From Elymus sibiricus (taxonomy: Eukaryota > Streptophyta > Magnoliopsida > Poales > Poaceae): 64,000 bases of DNA. A program made the position numbers and the translations under genes. The notes below the pieces were generated by a model, which was given only the letters and a program-made list of their open reading frames with translations, was not told the DNA's origin and made no database searches. This document shows, piece by piece, positions 32,982-44,381 of this stretch (position 1 is the first letter of the stretch; every line of letters begins with the position of its first letter). The stretch is taken from assembly GCA_039707655.1 (NCBI GenBank), contig CM077666.1, positions 391,487,886-391,551,885 on the forward strand, in the 5' to 3' direction.

Positions 32982-35900
32982 TGTGGCGCCCCGCCTGAAT
33001 ACCACTGTAGCCAGACGGTCGCCGCACACACCAGCCCAGGAAATCACTCTGGCATGCGCGTTTACAACAAGTATCATGAACACATGGATTTCTATTAATG
33101 GATATATAAGTCTTACATGATATTTTACAAGGGTGATGGCAGTGGAAAAGCTCTATCTAAGGCAGCATAGTCTTGGTGCGGCTCCAATCCACAGGGATTT
33201 TACTGGTTTACTCTTCTAGCCCGCGAACGCTCCGGCTCCTCGCTAGTGGACGTCGGATCTTTAGGTGAACCTGGCCACATTGAAGGCCGCTGAGTACTTT
33301 TGAATGTACTCGCAAGCAAACCAAACCAACAAATACACCAAGCAATGCAATCCATGGCATTCAAGCATGCACTTGTTGTCTTAACAGTATTAACTGTCAC
33401 GTTATGGCAGGATTATCTAGCAAGATTAATCATCTAGCAGCATTAATGATCATATCATAGCAGGATTATCTAGCATTATAACTATTGGAGTGAATACAGT
33501 AAGGTAAAGCATCTCAAGTGAATAATTCATACTCCAAATATTCTCACGATCCAAGTCCGATCCAAACTTTGCGGTCATCCAACCGCTCATCTCATAGCCA
33601 TCGCATGGCTAGCAATCATACCCCTGACATCATCTGACGTCCATGCATCTGTACTGCAAGTCTGACAAACCTTACCATTCTCTGATTCATTATTAACATC
33701 ATATGGTTTGTTCCTCCAGGCTCGACACAGACCAAATAGTGTGACCGAGTACGAACTGTGTCCCATGACCGAGGACGCGGCTATTCGAATAGATTTACAC
33801 TCTACAGAGGTTGCGCACTTTACCCACACTATGGAGCTCCTGGCCTCGTTCTCCCATTCGGGTGGACCGGTGCTGCTCCAACAGAACTTGTCGATTGCCT
33901 GGCACTCTAACGGTCCCACCGACAATCATACCCTCCCAGGGTCATGTCCTGGGTGGCCCTTGTGTCACTCCTGCCACCTGCCACCGTCGTGGCCAAACAA
34001 AACTGTCCCAAACAGGGACGCCGGCAAATAACTCAACTTGGCTCACAAGGTTATCGCCGCCTACCGGGCCAGGGTAGCACGCACGCATAACCTTCCCTCT
34101 TTGGTGGTACCGACAAGAGGCAAGACAATAGACCAAGCTAGGGCCTTCCCATAAAGACAAGTGTGGCTGCACTGATGAGCTCGGTTCGGTGGCACTATGA
34201 CTCGATCCAGCCGACGGAGGAGGTTGTTGTCATTATATCATATTCTTAAACATTGCAATAACAACAATAAAGCACGATGAAAACATAACAACCTATCTCC
34301 ATATTGTCATATTCGAGTCACTAGTGCAATAATATTATGAGCATTAGCAGGTAATTGCAAATAGTAATACAAACTATCAGAAGTTTAATTATTTCTACAC
34401 AGGCATGCTCATTAGTTAAACACGCAAGAATAACACAAAGCAATGCTTAAGCGCATATATCAGATGGTCGGCTTGCCTGGGGGTCGACGAATACTCCGGG
34501 AAGAAGTGCGATCACCTCGCGAAAAAATTCGCCGGAGAAGATTCCCTCTCAGAAAGGGGCAAAATGGGCATTTTCAGAAACTATAAACAATGTGAAAGTG
34601 ATGTCATCGTAACAGGCTCGACGAATAGACAAGGTGGGCTTTGGAATCACCTGAATCGGAGTCACGGTTGCAACGTTACGGGCGTTTGTTCCTTAGGCAG
34701 AAAACGATCAGAAAACTGTTCGTTTCTGTTCTTAACCGGCGAACTTCCACAACTTAAGGCTTTCGGCGGCGGCTGAAACGGAAAGCGCATTTCACTGAAA
34801 TACACCTTCAGAGTAGAGAAAGTGCATTTTTCCCTAAAGCAGCGCCGGAGTGCGTCTTCTCCTTGTGAAAACATATTCAATAGAATACGCCTCCACTTAA
34901 GTCGCTGGGCCCGGGCTCTCTCTCACTTACAGCGGGGCCCACCGGCAGGCCAGGGAGGCGTCGTCTCCTTCCTCTCGCCCATGCTCGGCCGAAGCAGGGC
35001 GATGCTCGACCAGCGATTGCTGGCGGCTCCGGCCGTCCCCCACGGCGCTCAGCCTATGGATGAGCTCAGCAAGAGGAGCCACACCCGATGGTGTAGGCCA
35101 CGGACGCCGGGGTGGACTGTAGCGAGCGGAAGCTTGGCCATGGCGGACGTCCGCGTCGGGTGGGGGTGGTTTCGGTGCTACGGCGCGCCGTTGATCAAGG
35201 GGAAGAGATGGCAGGCTTCACCGGAGTTCGGGGGTTCATTCGGTGGTGGTAGGAGAGCGAGAGGAGCTCCGACTCGTCGCAATTTAGGCGGAGACCGAAT
35301 CGGCCATGAAGACCAGAGGAGTGCAGGGAGAGCTCCTCGGCTCTGGCTTGGGGTTTAGGAGGGTTCCAGGGAGGGAGAGGGGAGTGGGGTGAGCTCGGGA
35401 GGGCCGGGGAACGTCTATTTATAGCCCGGCAAGGAGAGGTGATAAGCTCGGCCGCCCGGTGTCGCGGTGTTGCCGACCTGACATGGTGAGCGGGACGGAG
35501 TTCTGGAGGTTGTGGGCGACGTGGCTGGAGCCTTGCTGGTGTCGCGGTGTTGCCGACCTGACATGGTCCAGGCGGATGCGACGGCACGAGGAGGAAGAGG
35601 CCAGGGGAAGGCGATGACGGCCGTGACACATACGCGTACGGCGGCGCTTGTCGTCATCCGATGAGGAAGAATCCAGCGAGGGGAAGGGGCTAGAGATGGG
35701 CGCGTGGACGTCGCGAACCCACCAGACATGGCCGGACAAGCCGGGGCTGGCCAGAAGGTAGCTAGTCGAGGCGACCAGACGCGGTCAGCGCGTAGAGCGC
35801 GCGTTTGGCCTTGTCCGCGACGTGGTCACCACATCAGCACGCGCCCCGGAGTTTTCCTGGATGCTATATCATGTCAAACGCGGTAGTCATTGATCATATA

Positions 35901-37134
35901 GATGGGATGTGACAATGGATGGACTAGGACGGCTCTAGAGTGACCGAGGTGATCCAAAATAGTTTCTGGATAGAAACTTGGGCAGGAAGTTTTGGTCATA
36001 CAGGTGTGCCAATGAGCTGGCCAAGTTGTCATAGGGACATGAGATAAGAAGGAGCACCTTCTGGAGAAATTTGAAGCAATGTGGAGCAAGTTTGAGTGCA
36101 CTTCCTTTACAATGCCAAATTTGGTCCAGAAACTTGACTTTGAAGCTGCACTCATCTGGCTTGATGAAATGAACTGAATTTTGGTGTAGGGTGATGATTT
36201 GGAAGTATGGAGGTACTGGAAAATTTTCATACCATTTGGACATGCCAAAGTGGTACTTCCTTCAGAGTGCTCCCTGCTGGACAGAAATTTGAGAAAATAG
36301 CTGGGGGAGAATGGATAGCTGGATTGAGCTTGTTTTTGGTTTACATGAGTGATTTATCAATGTTAACAACCATGCAAAATTTCAGCTCAAATGGATCAAG
36401 GGTTCAAGCACTTCCTTTGCAAACTGGAAATCTGGACAGAATTTGCAAATGGATGTTGTGCTCAAAATTTGAATTGTGGAGCTTGAGATTTTGATGGAAA
36501 TGGTGAATATATAGATAGGATAAGCTCCGCAAATTGTTTGGGATTTTTCCTGGCTACCAAAATGGTAGTTCCTTTGGAAAGTGCCCAAAGTGCAATATTG
36601 GCTTTAAATAGGAAAATGCAATTTTCCCTATTTAATTATGGCTAATATTTTTATGGGAGCTCAATATGATCACAAAGAATGTCTCCACAAGTTTTCATGA
36701 ACTTTGGAGATGGATAGATATTTTCCTGGATTTAATTTCTTTAACTGGCAGAAAAAGGAATTAATTTTAAATGAAAAATATTGCAAATGACTTGGCAATA
36801 TTTTTGCATATATAGGGTTTATAGATGTGGGATGATCAGTGGGAAAACTTTGGGAGGCAACAGATCAAAGGAAATTAGGGTTCCTTTGTAACGGAAGGAA
36901 TTAGGGTTTTCCTTTCGGTAACTCGGAAGGTAGGGTTTGGATGGCAAAATCCTGAAATATGTTTTGGGTGGCAAGGTTGGTCTGGAGAGAATCTCTAGTT
37001 GGATGGGAAAGGCAAGACTAAATGACCATCTTCATATACCCAAAGGCGAGAGAAAATCCAATAACACCGAAAGAAAAAGACGGGAGTCAAATCCCGCGAA
37101 GGAAAAATCGAGGAGCGAAAATCAGGGTGTTACA
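32982..37134 (-). repeat. Full LTR of element K (middle copy)
   Basis: On the minus strand it starts TGTAACACCCTGATTTTCGC at 37134 and ends ...GGCGCCACA at 32982, 4153 bp. A polypurine tract lies on one side (37135 onward) and a primer site on the other (32961-32976), as expected of an LTR shared by two tandem units. It contains a TATA box at 35415-35424 and a 30-bp direct repeat at about 35457 and 35539. No protein-coding gene is supported; the GC-rich frames at 34820-35740 are not conserved. Confidence 0.85.
35415..35424 (-). promoter_or_regulatory. TATA box of LTR K
   Basis: CTATTTATAG reads CTATAAATAG on the minus strand, followed by a C-rich leader (CCCGGCCCTCCCGAGCTCACC). This fits a minus-strand LTR promoter. 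Confidence 0.6.
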
Positions 37135-37185
37135 AACCTACCCCTCCCCCCCCCCCCTTAAGGAAATCTCGTCCTCGAGATTTCC
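37135..37185 (-). promoter_or_regulatory. Polypurine tract and hairpin of element K
   Basis: On the minus strand a long G-rich run (AAGGGGGGGGGGGGAGGGGTAGG) leads to the LTR start. Just upstream, GGAAATCTCG (37162-37171) and CGAGATTTCC (37176-37185) form a perfect 10-bp inverted repeat around TCCT. Confidence 0.75.
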
Positions 37186-39496
37186 GGGCTTACCTCCCGG
37201 CTAAAGGGGACATACATGTGTGTGACTTGGATCCATCAACTATCTCTTGTCTTTATCGGTTTACTGACCTTTTAACCGTCTCTTTTGATGCCTCAGGTGT
37301 TGTCTTTTTACCCAGCTACCTTGAATCCTTCTCTTCCTGTCAGGTGTACCTTCTATCCTGGTACTGGTGTTGCTAGGTGAGGTAGCGGGTAATGCCTACA
37401 AACAGCTTGGTTTCCATGGCCTGGAGGTTGCTGCTTCGGGTTTTATTGCGATACTTCGTACACTGACTGCCCACTTTGTCAATTACTGAGGTGGCTCTGC
37501 CATATATATCCTCTGTAGTCCTTGCTATGATCACTGAGCTGAACATAGTTTGGGTATCATTCGGTGTATCTTTCGGAGCATAGCCTCTTATCTTGGTTAT
37601 GGCCCATATTCATGATGAGTATGACATGCTGGCTGCATTGTTGTGGCCGCATATGCAAGAGTCTGACAAGGATTGGTAATATCACCTTGTTTGTGAAGCT
37701 TTACTTTTATTGACCGTCACGGAGGGTGTGTATCCAAAACTTCTTTATTCTTGAGGGTTCCTTTTGTAGGCTTGTCATGACCTGCCAACACGGCTCCTTG
37801 GTCGTATCATAACTCGTTGAGCTTGTACCCACAACTTACTCTTGCATATCTCATAGGGATTGCTGTGTTCACATCCATCTTTGAAGTATGGGGCCGACAT
37901 TTCTCTAAGCACAATCATTCCCGTGTACGAGTGGCTCGCATGAACTGATCCACTGGACTGCATGCTCACAACATATGCAAGGGTAGGATAAATCCTTTCA
38001 TAACCACCGAGTTCTAAAGCAGACGTGTGCCCGGACTAGTTCGTGTTTTTGATAAGCTTGTTATGGGCATGATGGCATGTTGAAGAAGGCTGAATTCCTG
38101 AAGCTTTTGCCAAGGTAGCGTGCCGAAGAAGGCTGGATATCGTACCTCAGAAGCTTTCCTTCAAGTGGCTTACCGCGGAAGGTCAGGTGCCTTATGCTGG
38201 AAGCTTTACACGGTAGCAGGCTGAAGAAGATGGGAGTGCCGTACCCCAGAAGATTTTTGCACCAAGTGGGGTAGCGAGGAAGATTGGGAATCTTGTGTTG
38301 TAAGCTCCTTCCGATAGCTTGCAGAGGAAGGCTGGATTCCTTACACCTGAAGCCTTGCACCGTGATACGCAGTCGGGCCTGTGGCCGATTCTGGCTTCCT
38401 TACGAAGTATCCAAAATCTACCCATGGGGGAGCCAAAGCTTGGTGTAGGCCATACCATGTCTGAAGATATTCTGTTGTCATGCACACCGCTAGTCCTTCT
38501 GCTGGTCTGATCATTGCTACTGTAAAGGTTGCACAACTGATGCAGACTTTATGTTGGTAATTCATTCAAAATACCCTTTGTATCCAAACCAAGTGTTGCC
38601 GGTAGTAAGCAGTTGGCGGATAATTCCAGCTGAGCTTCCAAGCATGTGAAGTTCTCATTGATTCTGGGCAACCGCGAACTTATCCATATTCCTCGCAAAC
38701 CTTGTTCATAGTGCCTGGAATATTTTGTATATGCACCGGTGAATTCCAGAATATGCGTTGAAATCTATATTAACATACTAGAATTTTGTGGGGGCTTTCG
38801 GCACATTCTTGAAATATGTCTTCTATGGGTAATAAGCGATTCTTGAGTCCATTGAGAAAAGACTCAAGGTTCACTTCACTGGCTGAAATAATCCTTGTGT
38901 CGAGGACTGAATAATTTGCTCTTGCTGGTGTCCATTCCCGATAGCTCATCTGGCTGTCCCTTAGGTGTGATACGTTCCGGGGCAAACTCCCTCAGGTATA
39001 TTCTGATCTTGTCTGCAGATTCTGCTTCTGACCCATTCTCTATTCTTGATAGATCATGTGTTGCTGTTCTGAATATCATGTAGTTGACTTGGCTCTTGCA
39101 GAATTTGGATTATTGGGTATTATCCAAGTTGTGTGTTGGTCTTCCTTGGTAGCTAGATGGATCCAGTCGGAGCGACAAAACGAAGTCGACAAGAGAAGCA
39201 AGAACCGCGAAAAACCAAAAAGTAAATAAGCTCAAGTTTTGCGGACCTTACACACGTGGCCGAAGATTCATGAGTATAACTAGCCTAACGCACTCGATGC
39301 ACCTCTAAGGACTTAGAAGCAAACCACACAATGCCCCTGGTAGTAGTTGGTGTCAAGCTTCTACTACTTCCTTAGGGAACATCAAACTCGACGCACGACC
39401 ATAGCCAAAGTGGCTTAGTCAACGGTCCAAGAGTTATCTGGGAAAGATGGAATTTATAAGCGTTTCCCAAAGGAAACTGGATTTGAGGAGAAAAAT
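37186..39496 (-). other. Element K interior, right copy (left of G)
   Basis: No gag-pol motif is visible. A degenerate set of GAAGCTTT/GAGGAAGGCTGGATTCC-like segments occurs at 38080-38350. The part 38810-39491 matches 32015-32696. The final bases AAAAT (39492-39496) correspond to the GAAAT target duplication of G. Confidence 0.6.
38876..39079 (-). CDS. Short unrecognised ORF in K interior (right copy)
   Basis: A 67-codon frame nearly identical to 32074-32289 (shared KIRIYLREFAPERITPKGQP), ending three residues earlier at a TGA. Same uncertain status as its partner. Confidence 0.35.
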   Translation of the reverse strand: MIFRTATHDLSRIENGSEAESADKIRIYLREFAPERITPKGQPDELSGMDTSKSKLFSPRHKDYFSQ

Positions 39497-41633
39497 TGTG
39501 ACGCCCCCGAATTAATCGTGCACTAATCATACACGCAATGCACACGATCAAGCCTAGGGACTCACTTGAAGATATCACAACACAACTCTAAACACAAAGT
39601 AAAATAATACAAGCTTTATATTACAAGCCAGGGGCCTCGAGGGCTCGAATACATAAGCTCGAGTTACACAAGCGTCAGCGGAAGCATTAGATATCTGAGT
39701 GCAGATACAAAGTTAAACAAGATGCCTTAAGAAGGCGGAAACAAACAACAGCTCTAATCGAAAGAGGCAAGGCCTCCTGCCTGGGAGCCTCCTAAACTAC
39801 TCCTGGTCATCGGCGGATCTCCACATCGTAGTAGGCGCCTCCGGGGATCTCCTGCTTCTGGGCTCCATCGTCTGATGTATCATCAAATGGGTATGGGGAA
39901 AAGAATAGCAGAGCAACCATGAGTACTCATCCAAAGTACTCGCAAGACTGACATCAGAACTAGTCTAGATATGCAACATTTTCAAGGAAGGCTGTATATG
40001 TGGACTTGTATGCAGAAAGCCAGAATAGAGAGAAAGGCCTAGCCTATCGAAGACTAGCATCTTCAGCGGTCTTGCAGCATTAGAAGAGTGTAGATTAGCA
40101 TATTATAAATTAACAAACATGTTGAAGCAAAGCCTAGAGATCCTTCCTCGACTCCCTGCGAGAAAGCGATCCCGGAGCTTACAATTAATTATCATGTATC
40201 CAGTTCAAGTTGTAATAGATTGGGATACAACATTGAGCGTCCTGTTACCGTGGACACGGCTATTCGAATAGATAACTTCCCTGCAGGGGTGCACTACGGT
40301 TACCCAGCACGCTTGATTACATTTGGCCGGACACACTTGCTGGGTAATGCCCGGCCTCGGGTAATCGACACGACGTAGTCCTACCTAGGCTCAACAGAGA
40401 GGTCCCCGCCGGTCTACATCCTAAGAGCTCAGGGGTCTTGGGCCATCGCCCTGTGCCCTCCGGGTCGTTGTGCGCAGGGGGATTCCAGCACCACCTCTGC
40501 CTGGATGGCGCGATCCGCCCCGGCCACAATGCTGAATGGACATCTGACAGAGCTTTCGGCTGATACATACGACGTAGAGGGTCCCATAACCATTATCCCA
40601 CGTGGTGGTAGTGCGTATAGGGCCAACGACCCACTCAGATCAATGCCCAAATCCGTTAGCGAATTATTAGGAGCTCGCGGTGACGACCAGTACTCCTGTC
40701 GTCCCGTCTCGAGGAAGTGCAACAAGGGCCAGGCCCATCCCTCTCTAGGGCGGTCTCTGCCTGCCCGGCCGCGCCTCGTAATTATCTCGCGGGTGCCTCC
40801 CAGGTCATCCTGACTTCCCAGGGGGCTGTCGGGAACTCAGGTCCACCTCTACCGGGGTGGTACCGCCAGTCCCTTTAGTCCCGCATTAACATTACAAAGG
40901 GCAACATTTAAAGGTAACCGTGTGTTCCTGTCAGCAAGGGGGAAATCCGAGGAATCACCCTCGAGGGATTCCCACTTGAGAGGTTGTACGACGGAAGCTT
41001 TATCGGAAGTGATGAAAGAGGAATCACCCTCAGTAACTCACAACCGGATAGCTATTCTACAGAGGCATCATCGATAGTGAGATAAGAGGTATCACCCTCG
41101 TCACTCGATGTTAATTCTGCAGAATCGAGCAACTAAGGGGGTGTGCGGTGCTGTGCTGGTCTCAGCCCGACGATCACATCGATCGGGGCACTAGTAGCTA
41201 AGCGGGGCAACTAGTACAAGGAAGGGGGCCAAAGATGGTTCACCATCCAACCTATACTAATCATTTTGGATAACAGGCAGGTATCAATAACAGGTTACAA
41301 AACCAGGCTATGCATCAGAATAGGATAAAGCAAAGCAGTAGCAATTTCTAATGCAAGCAGGAGGGAGAAGCAATAGGTGATATAGGCATGCGTCAAGGGG
41401 GTTTTCTTGCCTGGTTACTCTGCGGCAAAAGATGAGTCGCCAGCGGTGTAGTCGGTCTCCTGGGCTGCGTCGGTCTCGGGGGCTATCGTAGAAGAAGAGG
41501 GGGGAAGAAACAATAAATAAAGGCAGACAAATGCAACACAGAGCATGATATGCTAAGATGCAGTGCAGGGTTGCCTAAATGTATCTCTAAACCATTTTAG
41601 TTATTTTAGGATTTAAGTTGGAATTACTAGCAG
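39497..41633 (-). repeat. Element G 3' LTR, first segment
   Basis: Matches 57353-59489 of the right LTR. It contains the palindrome CTATTCGAATAG (40260-40271) and three related GAGGAATCACCCTCG-type segments (about 40950-41105). No gene is supported here. Confidence 0.88.
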
Positions 41634-41634
41634 T

Positions 41635-42610
41635 CAGGGTGTGCAAAACCGAACCGAAAACCAAAAACCGAACCGAAAAAACAAAACCAAACCGAAAATT
41701 CAGTTTTTTCAGGTTGCGGTTGCGGTTTCAGTTTTCAATTCTACAAACCATTTAACATTCGGTTTTTTCGGTTTAAAACCGAAAACCGTTCGGTTAAATC
41801 GAAAGAACCGAAGTTCGCTTTTATGTGCAACAATACGAGCTGAGCCATGCGCCACCCCTTCTTTTATAGGCATCTGCCCACCGCGCTGCAGCTCGATCGG
41901 CGAGGTGGGACTAAATCGCTGCAGCTCGAACCAACAGCAGGGCACCTAGCGCATGCGATGCTTGTGTGGGCTCAAAGTATCCAGCCCATAGCCCCATACG
42001 GCCGCTTAGTCAAGCGATCCACGTCCAGGAAGCCGATCACTTATTTTTTTCAGGGCCTACACCGATCGCTTTTGTCGGTACTCGGGAGGATCGACCTGGG
42101 TCGTACGCTCGTAGCCTCGTGGTCGTTGGAGATACGCAGTATTTTTCTCTCTTCCCTTTTTTTTCTTCATCCCTCATCTAATCAATCATATCTGCTGCCA
42201 TTTAATCTAAAAAATGTCAAGACCAAATCATGTGGACCTCCGAAACCTGCCTAACCTCTCGTATCTTCTGCCATCTAATTCCTATGACTAAATCATGTTT
42301 GTCATCTACTAATGACCCAATGTACGTACACAGTTCTCACAAGAATATCTAACCTACTGCACCGAACATGTGACCAAAAAATTATTTGTTGTTTACAAGT
42401 TCGCGTCAACTTTGGTTATTTTGGTGGTAATACTAGCTTAGAACCATTATTTGGAGACAACAACAATTTTCTTTTGAGGAAAAAATATATATAGTTCAAA
42501 AATTCGCGTCAACTTTGGTTATTTTGGTTATTACCGAAACCGAACCGAAACTAAATGGTTATTACCGAAACCAAACCGTATTTTGTATAAAACCGTATAA
42601 ACCGAAGTAT
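41635..42610. mobile_element. hAT-like DNA transposon remnant with AACCGAA repeats (truncated)
   Basis: It begins CAGGGTGTGCAAAACCGAACC, like hAT termini (CAGGG...). Both end regions are crowded with AACCGAA/TTCGGTT motifs, and an internal direct repeat (TCGCGTCAACTTTGGTTATTTTGGT) occurs at about 42401 and 42505. The expected inverted terminus is absent because the right end is cut at the junction with element J at about 42611. No transposase motif is visible. The hAT assignment is tentative; another non-autonomous DNA element is possible. Confidence 0.4.
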
Positions 42611-42793
42611 AATGAATATACTTGCTCAAGTTAAACTCATCAAAGATATCAAGCATTTCATCCCTCCAAAAGTTATAATACTCCCCATTGAGAATAGGCA
42701 CTCTACGTCTAATACTCCCGAACGTAGACATATCCATCTCCCACCAATGGTGATGAGACCAAAGCAATGGAGACCAATGCTCTGATACCAATT
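42611..42793 (-). other. Start of a second J interior (primer site plus gag start)
   Basis: This matches 49899-50080 almost exactly: primer site at 42780-42791 and about 42 codons of gag from ATG near 42738. It ends abruptly at the AACCGAA-rich sequence. It shows that the LTR at 42794-44381 is internal to a tandem. Confidence 0.8.
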
Positions 42794-44381
42794 GTAGGAT
42801 CGAGGAGATAGGTCTAGAGGGGGGGTGAATAGACTCCTAACCAGCCAAATTAGCAGTTTTTAATTTCTCTTGGAATTTAGGCAGATTTTGGCACAAGTTA
42901 AGATCTCTCCAATACTTTCTACACATGCATATCTAGAGATTAAGCAGCGTAAATAGTAAAGCATGCAATAGTACGGAAAGTAAAGGGGTAGAATATGGAA
43001 GATCAAACACAATGAAGACACGGCGGTTTTTGGCGTGGTTCCGATAGGTGGTGCTATCGTACGTCCACGTTGATGGAGGCTTCAACCCACGAAGGGTAAC
43101 GGCTGCGCGGGTCCACGGAGGGCTCCTCCCACGAAGGGTCCACAAAGAAGCAACCTTGCCTATTCCACCATGGCTTACGTCCACGAAGGACTAGTCTCAC
43201 TCGGGGTAGATCTTCACGAAGTAGGCGATCTCCTTGCCCTTACAAACTCCTTGGTTCAACTCCACATCTGGTTGGAGGCTCCCAAGTGACACCTAACCAA
43301 TCTAGGAGACACCACTATCCAAAAGGTAATAGATGGTGTGTTGTTGATGAACTCCTTGCTCTTGTGCTTCAAATGATAGTCTTCCCAGCACTCAATCACT
43401 CCTCACAGATTTTGCTATGGTGGAAGAAGGATTTGAGTGGAAAGCAACTTGGGAAAGGCTAGAGATCAAGGTTCAAATGGTAGGAATGGAATATCTTGAT
43501 CTCAACACATGAGTAGGTGGTTCTCTCTCAGAAAATGTATGGTGGAAGCGTAGGCACGTTCTGAAGGCTCTCCTTACTAAGAAGGATGAGGTGGAGGGGT
43601 ATATATAGCCTCCACACAAAATCCAACCGTTACACACTTTTGACCCAACTCGGTGGCACCGAAACAATCATCTCGGTAGCACCGAACTGTGTAAAAGATA
43701 TGAACTTTAGGAATCTCGGTGGGACCGATACGAACAACTCGGATGGACCGAAGTGCAATGGCTAGGGCAATCCTCATCTCGGTGGCACCGATTGCATCAA
43801 CTTGGTAGGACCGAAGTGAAGCAATAAGGCAACAGAGACTTGGCAAGCCATCTCGGTGAGACCGATTTGCAAACTCGGTGAGACCGAAGTAAATGCAAAC
43901 GATTACAGAGAGTTGGCAAGGCCATCTTGGTGGTACCGAGATCCATTTCGGTGGATCCGATTTGTTAGGGTTTGGCAGTGGCTAAGTCTTGGATGAACTC
44001 GGTGGGGCCAGATTGGAATTTTCGGTGGGGCCGAGTTGGACTTTAGGTTTAGGACATATTTGGGTAGAGATAGTGGTTGAGGGTTTAGGAATACTGTCAC
44101 TAAGCACTTGAGCAAAAGGACCATTAAGCAACACCTCGTCCCCTTTTAATAGTATTGGCTTTCCTATGGACTCAATGTGATCTTGGATCACTAAACCAAA
44201 AATGTAGAGCCTTGATCTTTGCCAATTCTTGTCCTTAGCATTTTGAGGGGGTTCCACGTCCTCTTGTCCATGCCACGCCATTGTTGAACTAGTCTGAAAT
44301 TTACTAGATAAAAGTATTAGTCCAACACTATGTATGTTGACATAAATTACCAAAACCACCAAGGGAGCAAATGTGCTTTCA
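42794..44381 (-). repeat. Element J 3' (middle) LTR
   Basis: 1588 bp; the minus strand starts TGAAAGCACATTTGCTCCC and ends ...GATCCTACA. It contains a TATA box (43600-43607) and 12 copies of a TCGGTGGNACCGA palindrome (43650-44033). It is over 99% identical by eye to 50081-51669. Confidence 0.9.
43650..44033. repeat. Twelve dispersed palindromic motifs in J LTR (TCGGTGGNACCGA)
   Basis: Variants such as TCGGTGGCACCGA, TCGGTGAGACCGA and TCGGTGGATCCGA recur every 15-60 bases. The same array occurs at 50938-51320. Two more lie in the interior (45259-45298). Repeated palindromes in the LTR upstream region are a described Sirevirus trait. Confidence 0.8.

Noticed and set aside
34822..35740. Long frames in the K LTR on both strands
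   Set aside because: They are not kept open alike in the second LTR copy and lack any domain. The region is LTR promoter and leader.
41846..42254. 135-codon frame in the hAT-like remnant
   Set aside because: No transposase or other motif, no conserved partner in the window. Treated as chance.
43650..44033. CRISPR-like regular palindromes
   Set aside because: Spacing is irregular, the motif is short and variable, and it lies in a plant retrotransposon LTR.
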